From CAJQQK01 sp963696075 (GTDB lineage Bacteria > Pseudomonadota > Alphaproteobacteria > Rhizobiales > Hyphomicrobiaceae): DNA of 64,000 bases. The translations under genes and the position numbers were made by a program. This document shows, piece after piece, positions 1 to 8,481 of the stretch. Every line of letters begins with the position of its first letter. The stretch's first letter is position 1. The DNA is taken from assembly GCA_963696075.1 (NCBI GenBank), contig CAVOJD010000015.1:351251-415250 (forward strand), in the 5' to 3' direction. Under the pieces are notes generated by a model. It was not told where the DNA came from and did no database searches. It saw only the letters and a list, made by a program, of their open reading frames with translations.

Positions 1-2
1 AT

Positions 3-638
3 GTTTCGACGGGCAAGGCGCGGATATTCTCAGGCGAAGAGTTGACGATCGAGGCGGTGCTGGCGTCGGCGTGCCTGCCGACGCTGCATCATGCCGTGAT
101 GATCGGGGGGCGGGCTTACTGGGACGGGGGGTTTTCGGCGAACCCGGACGTGTTGTCGCTGGCGCTTGAGAGCCCGGTGCACGACACATTGATTGTCCTC
201 CTCAATCCGCTGCTGGCGCCGGAGGTGCCGCTGACGGCGCGGGAGATCGAGGACCGGGTCAACACGATCACGTTCAATCAGCCGTTGCTGCGCGATATCG
301 ACACGATCGTGCGGGCGAAGACGATGCAGCCGGGATGGTTCGCACCGCGCCAGACGGCGCTGGCGCGGCTGAAGCGGCACCGCTTCCATCTGATCGAGGC
401 GGGGCGGCATACGGCGCAGCTTGGCGCCGAGACCAAGGTCATTCCGGACCGGGCGGTGTTGCGTCAGCTCTATATGGGCGGCGTTATGGAGGCGGAGCGG
501 TGGCTTGGCCTCAATGCGCGCTCCGTCGGGCGGCGGGGGACGGTGAGCCTGCAGGATCACTTCAGCGGTGAGGCGGGAGGGCCTGCCACGCCGGTGGTGG
601 TGGCGGACGAGGCTGAAAGGCTTGCGCGCTCGGCCTGA
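3..638 (+). CDS. Patatin-like phospholipase, C-terminal part (5' end outside window)
   Basis: The frame is open from the first bases of the window, so the gene starts upstream; the TTG at 42 is not its true start. The visible part has the patatin catalytic aspartate in the context YWDGGFSANP, and the C-terminal extension resembles the DUF3734-type patatin proteins of alphaproteobacteria. The GxSxG nucleophile must lie outside the window. Patatins are serine/aspartate-dyad acyl hydrolases acting on lipids. The family is clear; the substrate is unknown. Confidence 0.8.
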   Translation, partial: VSTGKARIFSGEELTIEAVLASACLPTLHHAVMIGGRAYWDGGFSANPDVLSLALESPVHDTLIVLLNPLLAPEVPLTAREIEDRVNTITFNQPLLRDIDTIVRAKTMQPGWFAPRQTALARLKRHRFHLIEAGRHTAQLGAETKVIPDRAVLRQLYMGGVMEAERWLGLNARSVGRRGTVSLQDHFSGEAGGPATPVVVADEAERLARSA

Positions 639-760
639 TGGCGGTCAGGTGGGATTGATCAGCGGATCGACTTGTCAGGCAGGTGGCCGGGCGGCCAAAA
701 TGGCCGAAATGCTGCCGCGCGGCTTGGTGCCGGCGCGGGCGGCTTCAAGGGAGGAAATTG

Positions 761-1940
761 ATGCAGGATCAGATGAGCCTTGTCGCGACGTTGCCGGAAG
801 ATGCCGAAAGGGCGGTCCTGGCGGGGCGGATCTGGCTACCGGAGGCCAACGGGCCCGCGCTTGTCGCGGTGCGTGCGGGGCGGCTGTTCGACATCACGCG
901 ACATGGCGCGACGATGTCGGCGTTGGCGGAACGCAGTGATGCGGTCGATGTCGTGCGCTCAGGCGAGGGTGCCGATGTCGGGGCGCTCGCGGATGTGCTG
1001 GCCAATACGCCGGACCAGGGGCGTGACCCGGCGAAGACCGTGGCTGCTGGCGCCGATCGATCTGCAGGCGGTGAAGGCTGCGGGGGTGACGTTTGCGCGC
1101 TCGATGCTGGAGCGGGTGATCGAGGAACAGGCGCAGGGGGCGCCGGAGAAGGCAGATGCGATCCGTCAGGAAATCGCAGACAAGCTTGGCGGTGATCTCA
1201 GGCAATTGAAGCCCGGTTCGCCGGAAGCACTCGCGCTCAAGCAGACGCTGATCGAGCAGGGCGCGTGGTCGCAGTATCTCGAAGTCGGCATTGGCGAGGA
1301 TGCCGAGATCTTCACCAAGGCGCAGCCGATGTCCGCTGTCGGGCACGGCATGGCGGCGGGACTGCATCCGCGCTCGACGTGGAACAATCCGGAACCGGAA
1401 GTGGTGCTGGTCGTGACGTCCGACGGTCGTATCGTCGGGGCAACGCTTGGCAATGACGTCAACCTGCGCGACTTCGAGGGGCGCTCGGCGCTGCTGCTTT
1501 CGAAGGCGAAGGACAACAATGCTTCCGCCGCGCTTGGCCCGTTCATCCGCTTCTTCGATGACGACTTTTCGCTCGATACCGTCAGGGCGCTCGATGTCGG
1601 GCTGACGGTCACGGGGGAGGATGGGTTTGAGCTGACCGGCTCCTCGTCGATGAGCGAGATCGCGCGCGATCCTGCCGACCTTGTGGCTGAGATGATCGGC
1701 AAGACGCACCAGTATCCGGACGGCGCGGTGCTCTATCTCGGCACGATGTTCGCGCCGACGGAAGACCGGGGCGAGGGGGGCATGGGCTTCACGCATAAGA
1801 CGGGGGATATCGTGACGATCAAGACGCCGTCGCTTGGCAGCCTGACGAACCGCATGATGCCGGCTGATGAGGCGCAGCCCTGGACGTTCGGGGTGCGGCA
1901 GTTGATGGAGAACCTCGCCAGGCGTGGATTGCTGGGGTGA
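761..1940 (+). pseudogene. Fumarylacetoacetate hydrolase family protein, frameshifted
   Basis: An SD (GGAGG) precedes ATG 761. The first ~92 codons run in one frame to about 1036 and the rest runs in the next frame to 1940. Deleting one base near 1037 (AAG-A-CCG-TGG) restores a 392-residue protein reading K-P-W-L-L-A-P-I-D, the usual length for this family. Motifs include GNDVNLRDFEG and LSKAKDNNASAALGPFIR. That block is typical of the FAH-fold dehydratases/hydrolases of 2-keto-3-deoxy sugar acids. It fits the SDR and DenD genes downstream as part of sugar-acid breakdown. The frameshift may be a sequencing error, because the sequence on both sides is well preserved. Confidence 0.8.
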
Positions 1941-2407
1941 GCATGAAAGGGTTCAAGGTACTGGGATTCAACCACACGAGTTTTACCGTCTCGGACCTCG
2001 ACCGGACGGTCCGGTTTTTTGTCGATGCGTGCGGGTTCGAGCTGCTCACGCGCGGGCCACGGGACCCCAAGCTGCTCGAAAAGATGACGGCGATCCCAGG
2101 CGCCGATGTCGAAATCGCCTTCGTCGAGGGGCCGGGGCATCGCCTTGAACTGATCGAATACAAGGGCCCGGCGGACCGCGCGGTGATCCAGTCGCGGCTG
2201 TGCGATACGGGTTCGGCGCATATCGGGCTCGACGTTGATGACATCGAGGCGGCGGTGCGGGTGGCCGGTGATTATGGGTTCCGTCTCGCCGGTGAGATCA
2301 TCACGATCGACAATGGGCCGAATGCGGGACGGCGCGTTGCCTACACGCGGGATCAGGATGGCGTCACGGTTGAATATCTGCAGGCGGCAGGCAGCGGGGC
2401 GCAATGA
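1937..2407 (+). CDS. VOC family (glyoxalase-like) metalloprotein
   Basis: This is a single-module VOC protein of about 155 residues. It could start at GTG 1937, overlapping the previous stop, or at ATG 1943. The four metal ligands typical of glyoxalase I folds can be placed: H in FNHTSFTV, E in LELIEY, H in AHIGLDV and E in VEYLQA. These proteins catalyse isomerisation, dioxygenation or epimerisation on a divalent metal. The context points to small keto-acid or aldehyde chemistry, but the substrate is not determinable. Its stop overlaps the next start (ATGA). Confidence 0.8.
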   Translation: MSMKGFKVLGFNHTSFTVSDLDRTVRFFVDACGFELLTRGPRDPKLLEKMTAIPGADVEIAFVEGPGHRLELIEYKGPADRAVIQSRLCDTGSAHIGLDVDDIEAAVRVAGDYGFRLAGEIITIDNGPNAGRRVAYTRDQDGVTVEYLQAAGSGAQ

Positions 2408-2826
2408 TCCGCATTTCGCCAACGATTTCGATCGATGAAGATGAACTTCACGAACAGTTCGTGCGGGCGTCGGGGCCGGGTGGGCAGAACGTCAACAAGG
2501 TCGCGACGGCGGTTGAGTTGCGGTTCAATGTCGAGGCATCGGAGAACCTGTCTGATGCGGTCAAGGCGCGGCTGAAGCGGCTTGCCGGCCGGCGGCTGAC
2601 GCTTGATGGCGAGATCATCATCAAGGCGGATCGCTATCGCAGCCAGGAGCGCAATCGTGCCGATGCGCGCGAGCGGCTGGTCGACCTTATCCGGACGGCG
2701 GCGCAACCGCCGCGGCCCAGGATCAAGACGCGTCCGTCTCTGGCTTCAAAGAAGCGCCGGCTGGAGAGCAAAAGCCGTCGCGGTGACATCAAGAAGCTCA
2801 GGTCCGGCAAGCCGTCGTTTGATTGA
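2404..2826 (+). CDS. arfB: Alternative ribosome-rescue factor ArfB (YaeJ-type peptidyl-tRNA hydrolase)
   Basis: This 140-residue protein carries the class I release-factor GGQ signature (GPGGQNVNK, residues ~24-32). It has the basic C-terminal tail (KTRPSLASKKRRLESKSRRG) that inserts into the mRNA channel of stalled ribosomes. ArfB hydrolyses peptidyl-tRNA on non-stop ribosomes. The length matches the family. It overlaps the VOC gene by four bases, so it is translationally coupled to it, although the functions look unrelated. Confidence 0.92.
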   Translation: MIRISPTISIDEDELHEQFVRASGPGGQNVNKVATAVELRFNVEASENLSDAVKARLKRLAGRRLTLDGEIIIKADRYRSQERNRADARERLVDLIRTAAQPPRPRIKTRPSLASKKRRLESKSRRGDIKKLRSGKPSFD

Positions 2827-2839
2827 GAGGAAGGGTTTG

Positions 2840-3565
2840 ATGTCGACCAGGTTGATGGTTGCTGTTGTTGCGTTGCTTGCCGGTGTCGCGCCGTCGCCGG
2901 GGCTGGCGCAGTCGTGTCCGGCGGTGCTGGCGGAGGCAACGCGGCTGGTGCTGGTCAGGGCGGAGACGATGAACGAGGAGCAGGCCCAGCTCGAACTCTT
3001 CGTGCGGGGCAAGCCGGGGCGGGCGTGGCGGCGGATGGGGGCGCCGCGCGAGGCGCTGATCGGGCGGGCCGGCATGGGCTGGGGGTTTCCCTACCGGGAT
3101 GTCCGGCGCAAAGGCGAACCGGTGAAGCAGGAGGGGGACAAGCGGACGCCGGCGGGCTTTTTCCGGATCGGGGCGAGTTTCGGTTTTTCAGCGTCCGACC
3201 GGCCGGGCCATGTCGTGCTGAAGCGCGACGAGACGGTGTGCGTCGATGATGCAGCCTCGCCGCACTACAACACGGTGCGCTCCAGGGCAGAGATCGGCCC
3301 GGACGTATCGGGTGAGAACATGCGCAACTATGCCGTTTATCGTCATGGACTGTTTGTCGACTATCCCTCGAGCCGCGAAAAGAAGGCGGGGTCGTGCATC
3401 TTCCTGCATCTGACGTCGGCGTCGCGGCGGGGCACGCTTGGGTGTATTGCGATGGATGAGATGGCGCTCCTCGGCGTGCAGCAGTTCGCGGAGCCGGGGG
3501 CCGTCCTCGGTGTGCTGCCGGCCGACGCCGTCAAGCGCTTTGCCCGATGCCTCGGTGGGCTCTAG
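2840..3565 (+). CDS. Secreted L,D-transpeptidase-family (YkuD-like) protein
   Basis: ATG 2840 gives a Sec signal peptide (hydrophobic VAVVALLAGVAPSPGLAQ) and a mature protein of about 220 residues. Near the C-terminus it has the YkuD-type pattern: a histidine in FLHLTSASRRGTLGCIAM followed by the S/T-x-GC nucleophile cysteine. L,D-transpeptidases cross-link peptidoglycan or attach proteins to it in the periplasm. The sequence is close to the short YafK/ErfK-like branch. It follows arfB by 13 bases and may share its transcript. Confidence 0.78.
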   Translation: MSTRLMVAVVALLAGVAPSPGLAQSCPAVLAEATRLVLVRAETMNEEQAQLELFVRGKPGRAWRRMGAPREALIGRAGMGWGFPYRDVRRKGEPVKQEGDKRTPAGFFRIGASFGFSASDRPGHVVLKRDETVCVDDAASPHYNTVRSRAEIGPDVSGENMRNYAVYRHGLFVDYPSSREKKAGSCIFLHLTSASRRGTLGCIAMDEMALLGVQQFAEPGAVLGVLPADAVKRFARCLGGL

Positions 3566-3597
3566 AGTTGTGCCGTCGATGATCAGAGAGGTGCACC

Positions 3598-4440
3598 ATG
3601 ACCGGTGACAGAGGCGGCGGCCTGGATCAGGCGCAAAAATGCGAGGCCTTCAAAGCGCTGCACGACGGCCCGGAACTCTTCATCATTCCCAACCCGTGGG
3701 ACGAAGGCTCGGCGCGGTATCTGGAGGCGGCGGGTTTCAAGGCGCTGGCGACCACGAGTGCGGGCTATGCCAATGCGCGGGGGCGGCTCGATGGCGGGTT
3801 GACGCGCGAGGAGAAACTCGCCCATTGCCGCGACCTCTGCAACGCGACGTCGCTGCCGGTGAGCGCGGACCTGGAGAACTGCTTCGGCGATGATCCCGAG
3901 ACGGTTGCCGAGACGGTCAGGCGTGCGGCGGGGACCGGTCTGGCGGGATGCTCGATCGAGGATTACAGCGACGCCGATGGGGGCCGGCTTTACGATTTCG
4001 AGCATGCCGTCGAGCGTGTGGCCGCGGCTGTCGAGGCCGCGCGCGGGGTGGGATTTCCGTTCATGCTGACGGCGCGATCGGAGGGGCTGTTTCGCAAGCT
4101 ATCGGATCTCGATGAGGCGTGCCGGCGGATCGAAGCGTTCGAGAAGGCCGGGGCGGATGTGCTCTATGTGCCGAGTGTGAAGACGATCCCGGAAGTGGAC
4201 CAGGTGATTGCGACGGTTCAAAAGCCGGTCAATGTGCTCGCAACGCCGACGCTGAACATACAGGAACTTCGCGATGCGGGTGTGAAGCGCGTCAGCCTTG
4301 GTTCATGGCTTTATGTTGCGGCGATGGGCGGGTTCGTGCGCGCGGTGAAGGAAATGCGCGATCAAGGTACGTTTGAAGAACTGGCAATGGCGGTGGATGG
4401 ACGTGAGGTCCAGGCCGCGCTCAAGAAATGGAGTGAATAA
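3598..4440 (+). CDS. Isocitrate lyase/PEP mutase superfamily protein
   Basis: This 280-residue TIM-barrel protein opens with PNPWDEGSARYLEAAGF and continues with TTSAGYA and SADLENCFGDD, typical of the oxaloacetate decarboxylase/PEP-mutase-like branch. The metal-binding acidic cluster is visible in SADLENCFGDDPE and SIEDYSD. Members cleave or form C-C or C-P bonds next to a carboxylate, releasing pyruvate-type products. The last base of its stop is the first base of the SDR start (TAATG), so both are in one operon. Exact substrate unknown. Confidence 0.82.
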   Translation: MTGDRGGGLDQAQKCEAFKALHDGPELFIIPNPWDEGSARYLEAAGFKALATTSAGYANARGRLDGGLTREEKLAHCRDLCNATSLPVSADLENCFGDDPETVAETVRRAAGTGLAGCSIEDYSDADGGRLYDFEHAVERVAAAVEAARGVGFPFMLTARSEGLFRKLSDLDEACRRIEAFEKAGADVLYVPSVKTIPEVDQVIATVQKPVNVLATPTLNIQELRDAGVKRVSLGSWLYVAAMGGFVRAVKEMRDQGTFEELAMAVDGREVQAALKKWSE

Positions 4441-5195
4441 TGGGTGGACGGCTCGAGGGGAAGACAGCGTTTTGCACGGCATCGGGGGCCGGCATCGGGC
4501 GGGCGACGGCGATTGCGTTTGCGCGCGAGGGCGCGCGGGTGATCGCATCCGACATCGACATGGGCGCGCTCAAGGATCTCGGTGATTACGGGGTCGCAGA
4601 GACGCATCTGCTCGATGTCACCCAGACGCAGTCGGTCGAGCGGACGGCGGCGGCGGTGGGTAACATCGACATCCTCTTCAATGGCGCGGGCTTCGTCCAC
4701 AACGGGACCGTGCTCGAGTGTTCGGAAGAGGACTGGGACTTCTCGTTCAACCTCAACGTCAAGTCGATGCACCGGACGATCAAGGCGTTCCTGCCGGGGA
4801 TGCTGGAGAATGGCGGCGGGGCGATCGTCAACATCGCGTCGGTGTCGGGATCGGTGCTCGGCGTGCCGAACCGGTATGCGTATGGAGCGACCAAGGCGGC
4901 CGTGATCGGGCTCACCAAGGCGGTGGCGGCGGATTTCATGAAGCAGGGCATTCGCGCGAACGCGATCTGCCCCGGCACGGTACAGTCGCCATCGCTCGAC
5001 AAGCGCATTGCGGATCAGGCGCGGGCGACGAACCAGTCGATCGAGGCGGTGCGCCAGGCCTTCGTCGACCGCCAGCCGATGGGGCGGCTCGGGACGCCGG
5101 AAGAGATCGCCAATGCCGCGGTTTATCTCGCGTCCGACGAGAGTTCGTTCGTGACGGGGACGACGTTCCTGATCGAAGGTGGTTTTGCGTTGTGA
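4440..5195 (+). CDS. SDR family NAD(P)-dependent oxidoreductase, sugar-acid dehydrogenase-like
   Basis: This classical 251-residue SDR has the Rossmann glycine motif TASGAGIGRA, an N-x-AG equivalent in LFNGAG, and catalytic Ser/Tyr/Lys in SVSGS and YAYGATKAA. The segment ICPGTVQSPSL is characteristic of the branch containing 2-keto-3-deoxy-L-fuconate dehydrogenase and DHRS6. Together with the FAH-fold enzyme upstream this fits a diketo-hydrolase route for 6-deoxy sugar acids, which is an inference. It overlaps both neighbours by one to four bases. Confidence 0.85.
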   Translation: MGGRLEGKTAFCTASGAGIGRATAIAFAREGARVIASDIDMGALKDLGDYGVAETHLLDVTQTQSVERTAAAVGNIDILFNGAGFVHNGTVLECSEEDWDFSFNLNVKSMHRTIKAFLPGMLENGGGAIVNIASVSGSVLGVPNRYAYGATKAAVIGLTKAVAADFMKQGIRANAICPGTVQSPSLDKRIADQARATNQSIEAVRQAFVDRQPMGRLGTPEEIANAAVYLASDESSFVTGTTFLIEGGFAL

Positions 5196-5686
5196 GTGAA
5201 AGCTTGCAGGGTGCAGGCGATGGCGTCTGTGTCAGGCGGGCTGTGGTCGGCGAGCATCCGCGGATCGTCGAACTACAAAAGGTGGCTTATGCCGTGAACC
5301 GGGCGCGCCTCGGGCGAGAGCCGTTGCCACTGTTGGCGGAATATGACGAGATATTCGCAACGCAGGAATGCTGGGTTGCTCTGGCTGGGTCCAGCATAGT
5401 CGGTGCGCTGTTTCTTGAGCTTCGCGACGATGATCTTCTGATCTGGAGTGTTGCGACCGTGCCAGAGTGCCAGGGGCGGGGCATTGGTCGGCGATTGATG
5501 GAGGCGGCGGAACTGCGTGCCGGTGCGCTTGGCCGCAACCTCATCCGGCTTTATACCGGCCAACTGCTGACGGACCGGATTGAATGGTACAGTCGGCTCG
5601 GGTTCGAGATCGAGCGGCTGGAAGAGTTGGACGACCGCGTCGTCGTACACATGAAAAAAGACGTTAAGCCAAGGAGAGCGCCCCAG
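5192..5686 (+). CDS. GNAT family N-acetyltransferase domain, reading into OtnI without a stop
   Basis: Start is GTG 5192, overlapping the SDR stop. The domain has the acetyl-CoA binding motif A (VPECQGRGIGRRLMEAAE) and a C-terminal YSRLGFEIE, so it is a complete GNAT of about 155 residues. No stop codon follows: the frame continues through HMKKDVKPRRAPQ straight into the next protein and ends only at 6463. Either this is a real fusion or the GNAT stop has been lost by a small indel. The acceptor substrate is unknown. Confidence 0.75.
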
Positions 5687-6463
5687 ATGGTCAAATTTGC
5701 CGCCAATCTGTCGATGATGTTTACCGAGGTCGATTTTCTCGACCGGTTCGAGGCGGCCGCCAAGGCTGGGTTCAAGGGGGTCGAATTCCTGTTCCCCTAC
5801 GAGTGGCCGGCCGATGAGATTGCAGCCAGGCTCAAGGCGAACGGTCTGACGCAGGCGCTGTTCAACCTGCCGCCGGGGGATTGGACCAAGGGCGAGCGCG
5901 GGCTTGCCGCGATGCCGGGGCGGGAGGCGGAATTCGAGGCGGCGCTGGGGCAGGCGCTGAGCTATGCGGAGGCAACGGGCTGCAAACTGCTGCACGCGAT
6001 GCCGGGGCTGCGGCACCATGGCGCCAACTGGCCGACCTATATCGCGAACCTCAAGAAGGGGGCGCGGATGGCGGCCGACCATGGCGTGACCATCATCATC
6101 GAGCCGATCAACGAGGTCGACATTCCGGGCTTCTTCCTCAATACGACGGAGCGGGCGCGGGCTGCGATCTTCGAGGTGGGCGCGAATAACATCGGGCTGC
6201 AGTTCGATCTCTACCACCGTCAGATCCAGCAAGGTGATGTGGCGCGCGCGATCGATGCCCATGCCGACATTACGCGGCACTATCAGATCGCAAGCCCGCC
6301 GGACCGCGGCGAGCCGGACGATGGCGAGATGAATTACCGCTATCTCTTCCAGAAGGTCGATGCGACCGGCTTCGATGGCTGGATCGGCTGTGAATACAGG
6401 CCGCGCGGTGAGACAACGGCGGGCCTCGGCTGGGCGGCAAACTGCGGCGTGACGCTCGGGTGA
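5687..6463 (+). CDS. otnI: Hydroxypyruvate isomerase-like / 2-oxo-tetronate isomerase (TIM barrel)
   Basis: ATG 5687 has its own SD (AAGGAG at 5671-5676) and gives 258 residues, the normal length for the Hyi/OtnI family. The barrel starts with KFAANLSMMFTEVDF, and the two catalytic glutamates appear in IIIEPINEVD and GWIGCEYRP. OtnI interconverts 2-oxo- and 3-oxo-tetronate in D-erythronate/L-threonate catabolism. A DenD-like dehydrogenase lies just downstream, which supports that role over glyoxylate-linked hydroxypyruvate isomerase. The kinase OtnK and decarboxylase OtnC are not in the window. Confidence 0.85.
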   Translation: MVKFAANLSMMFTEVDFLDRFEAAAKAGFKGVEFLFPYEWPADEIAARLKANGLTQALFNLPPGDWTKGERGLAAMPGREAEFEAALGQALSYAEATGCKLLHAMPGLRHHGANWPTYIANLKKGARMAADHGVTIIIEPINEVDIPGFFLNTTERARAAIFEVGANNIGLQFDLYHRQIQQGDVARAIDAHADITRHYQIASPPDRGEPDDGEMNYRYLFQKVDATGFDGWIGCEYRPRGETTAGLGWAANCGVTLG

Positions 6464-6470
6464 TGAGTTA

Positions 6471-7028
6471 TTTCGCTCACGGTGCTGTTCCGGTCCTGTC
6501 GGACCGGGCACCTCCGCGGGGGCGGGCCAATGGCCCGGGTCGCGTTTGCTCCCGGACGTTGGTTTTCGCTCACGGTGCTGTTCCGGTCCTGTCGGACCGG
6601 GCACCTCCGCGGGGGCGGGCCAATGGCCCGGGTCGCGTTCGCTCCCGGACGTTGGTTTTCGCTCACGGTGCTGTTCCGGTCCTGTCGGACCGGGCACCTC
6701 CGCGGGGGCGGGCCAATGGCCCGGGTCGCATTCGCTCCCGGAGGTTGGTTTTCGCTCACGGTGCTGTTCCGGTCCTGTCGGACCGGGCACCTCCGCGGGG
6801 GCGGGCCAGGGGCCCGGGTCGCTTGCGCTCCCGGAGGTTGGTTTTCGCTCACGGTGCTGTTCCGGTCCTGTCGGACCGGGCACCTCCGCGGGGGCGGGCC
6901 AGGGGCCCGGGTCGCATTCGCTCCCGGAGGTTGGTTTTCGCTCACGGTGCTGTTCCGGTCCTGTCGGACCGGGCACCTCCGCGGGAGCGGGCCAATGGCC
7001 CGGGTCGCTTCGCTCCCGGACAAGAGTG
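6471..7028 (+). repeat. Six tandem 93-bp repeats, each with two palindromes
   Basis: Units start at 6471, 6564, 6657, 6750, 6843 and 6936; the spacing is exactly 93 bases and the last unit diverges near its 3' end. Each unit carries a hairpin CCGGTCC-TGTC-GGACCGG and a second one GGGCC-AAT-GGCCC, whose loop is AGG in units 4 and 5. Units differ by a few substitutions, for example GGACGTTGG versus GGAGGTTGG. Because 93 is a multiple of three, several frames are open across the array. The array is intergenic, between otnI and the DenD-like gene. Confidence 0.93.
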
Positions 7029-7102
7029 CCTCGTGAAGGGGCATCGGTGTATTGGACGAGACGGTTTAGACAAGAACGATAACGATTGGCAGAGGAAACG
7101 CG

Positions 7103-8083
7103 ATGAAGGTTCTGATCCTGGGTGGTGCGGGGATGGTCGGGCGCAAGCTGGCGGAGCGGCTTGCGAAGGACGGTGAATTGGGCGGCAAGGCGATCAGCCA
7201 GATGACGCTCTACGACGTGGTCGAGCCAACGGCGCCGGCGGGGGCTCAGTTCCCGGTCGCATGCGAGACGGGCGACCTGCCGGCGGATGGCGAGACGGAC
7301 CGGTTGATTGCATCGAAGCCTGATGTCGTCTTTCATCTGGCCGCGATCGTGTCCGGTGAAGCGGAACTCGACTTCGAGAAGGGGTACCGGATCAATCTCG
7401 CGGGGACACACAACCTCTTCGAGTCGATCCGGAAGGCGCAATATGCCCCGCGTGTCGTCTTTACGAGTTCGATCGCGGTCTATGGGGCGCCGTTCCCCGA
7501 GGCGATCCCGGATGAGTTTCATCTGACGCCGTTGACCTCCTATGGAACGCAGAAGGCGATCGGCGAATTGCTGCTTGCCGATTACACGCGCAAGGGCATT
7601 TTCGATGGGGTCGGGATCCGACTGCCGACGATCTGCGTCCGGCCGGGCAAGCCGAACAAGGCCGCGTCGGGGTTCTTCTCCAACATCATCCGTGAGCCGC
7701 TGGTGGGTGAAGGGGCGGTGCTGCCGGTATCGGAGGACGTCCGTCACTGGCATGCCTCGCCGCGTTCCGCGGTCAATTTTCTCATTCATGCCGCCACGAT
7801 CGATGGCGACCTGATCGGGCCACGGCGCAATCTGGCGATGCCGGGGGTGAGCGTCACGGTTGGCGAGCAGATCGAGGCGCTCAGGCGGGTGGCCGGCGAT
7901 GAAGCGGTGAAACTGATCCGCTCGGAGCCGGACGACCTGATTATTTCGGTGGTTTCAGGCTGGGCACGGAATTTTGATACCCGCCGCTCGGTCGACCTCG
8001 GTTTCGTGGCGGACGCCTCGTTCGACGATATCATCAAGGCACATATCGAGGACGAGCTGGATGGCCGGATCGGACCCAGGTGA
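7103..8083 (+). CDS. denD: NAD-dependent epimerase/dehydratase family, D-erythronate dehydrogenase-like
   Basis: This 326-residue extended SDR has the Rossmann motif LGGAGMVGRKLAERL and catalytic YGTQKA. The block LPTICVRPGKPNKAASGFF is characteristic of the DenD branch. DenD oxidises D-erythronate to 2-oxo-tetronate, the substrate of the OtnI enzyme encoded just upstream. An SD (AGAGGAAA) lies at 7090-7097. The repeat array separates the two genes, so co-transcription is uncertain. Assignment rests on family resemblance plus this pairing. Confidence 0.8.
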   Translation: MKVLILGGAGMVGRKLAERLAKDGELGGKAISQMTLYDVVEPTAPAGAQFPVACETGDLPADGETDRLIASKPDVVFHLAAIVSGEAELDFEKGYRINLAGTHNLFESIRKAQYAPRVVFTSSIAVYGAPFPEAIPDEFHLTPLTSYGTQKAIGELLLADYTRKGIFDGVGIRLPTICVRPGKPNKAASGFFSNIIREPLVGEGAVLPVSEDVRHWHASPRSAVNFLIHAATIDGDLIGPRRNLAMPGVSVTVGEQIEALRRVAGDEAVKLIRSEPDDLIISVVSGWARNFDTRRSVDLGFVADASFDDIIKAHIEDELDGRIGPR

Positions 8084-8481
8084 GGTCGAAAATGAGCTCC
8101 TTTGCGGCTTTCGATCACCAAAACGTGAACGCTGAATGCGCTAAGGAGTTGTTTTTTCTCGGATCGTGACCATTTTATCGTCGGTCGCTGATCCGCACCA
8201 ATTCGGTGCGCGTATTAACGTCGTCGGGTGTATTCAATGGTTCGATTATGCCCGATTGAGACCCTAAAGGCGCCATAGTCATCGGCGCATAAGGGGTTGC
8301 CGAAAGGGCGACTCGATCGTTCAGGAGCGAAAGCTTGGAAGGTCGCAGACAACCAACGGCAGAACAATAAGCGGGCGTGGCGCTCTCCGGCGGGAGGCCA
8401 CGATACAAAGCGAAAGCCCACCGCCGGTTGCCCGTCTCGTACGGGCTTATTCATGAGCGGATCAGACAAGGAATGATCGAC
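8084..8481 (+). promoter_or_regulatory. Structured 398-bp leader region upstream of GTP cyclohydrolase II
   Basis: I see no convincing gene here. The 3' half can fold. A hairpin at 8377-8401 combines GTGGC/GCCAC with CTCC-GGCG-GGAG, CCGGCGG (8387-8393) can pair with CCGCCGG (8421-8427), and GCCCGT-CTCGT-ACGGGC at 8430-8446 is followed by TTATT. The last hairpin ends about 20 bases before the ribosome binding site and could act as an attenuator. It does not match the FMN, TPP or cobalamin riboswitch consensus as I know them. Regulatory function is a guess from structure and position. Confidence 0.35.

Noticed and set aside
6471..7028. CRISPR array
   Set aside because: Repeats are contiguous 93-bp units without variable spacers, and no cas genes are present.
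6460..7176. Several long open frames on both strands across 5.3-7.8 kb, including an 838-codon minus-strand frame
   Set aside because: They arise because the 93-bp repeat is a multiple of three and free of stops; the flanks are antisense to otnI and denD and show no domain.
8084..8481. FMN riboswitch before ribA
   Set aside because: The conserved RFN blocks are not present; only generic stem-loops can be drawn.
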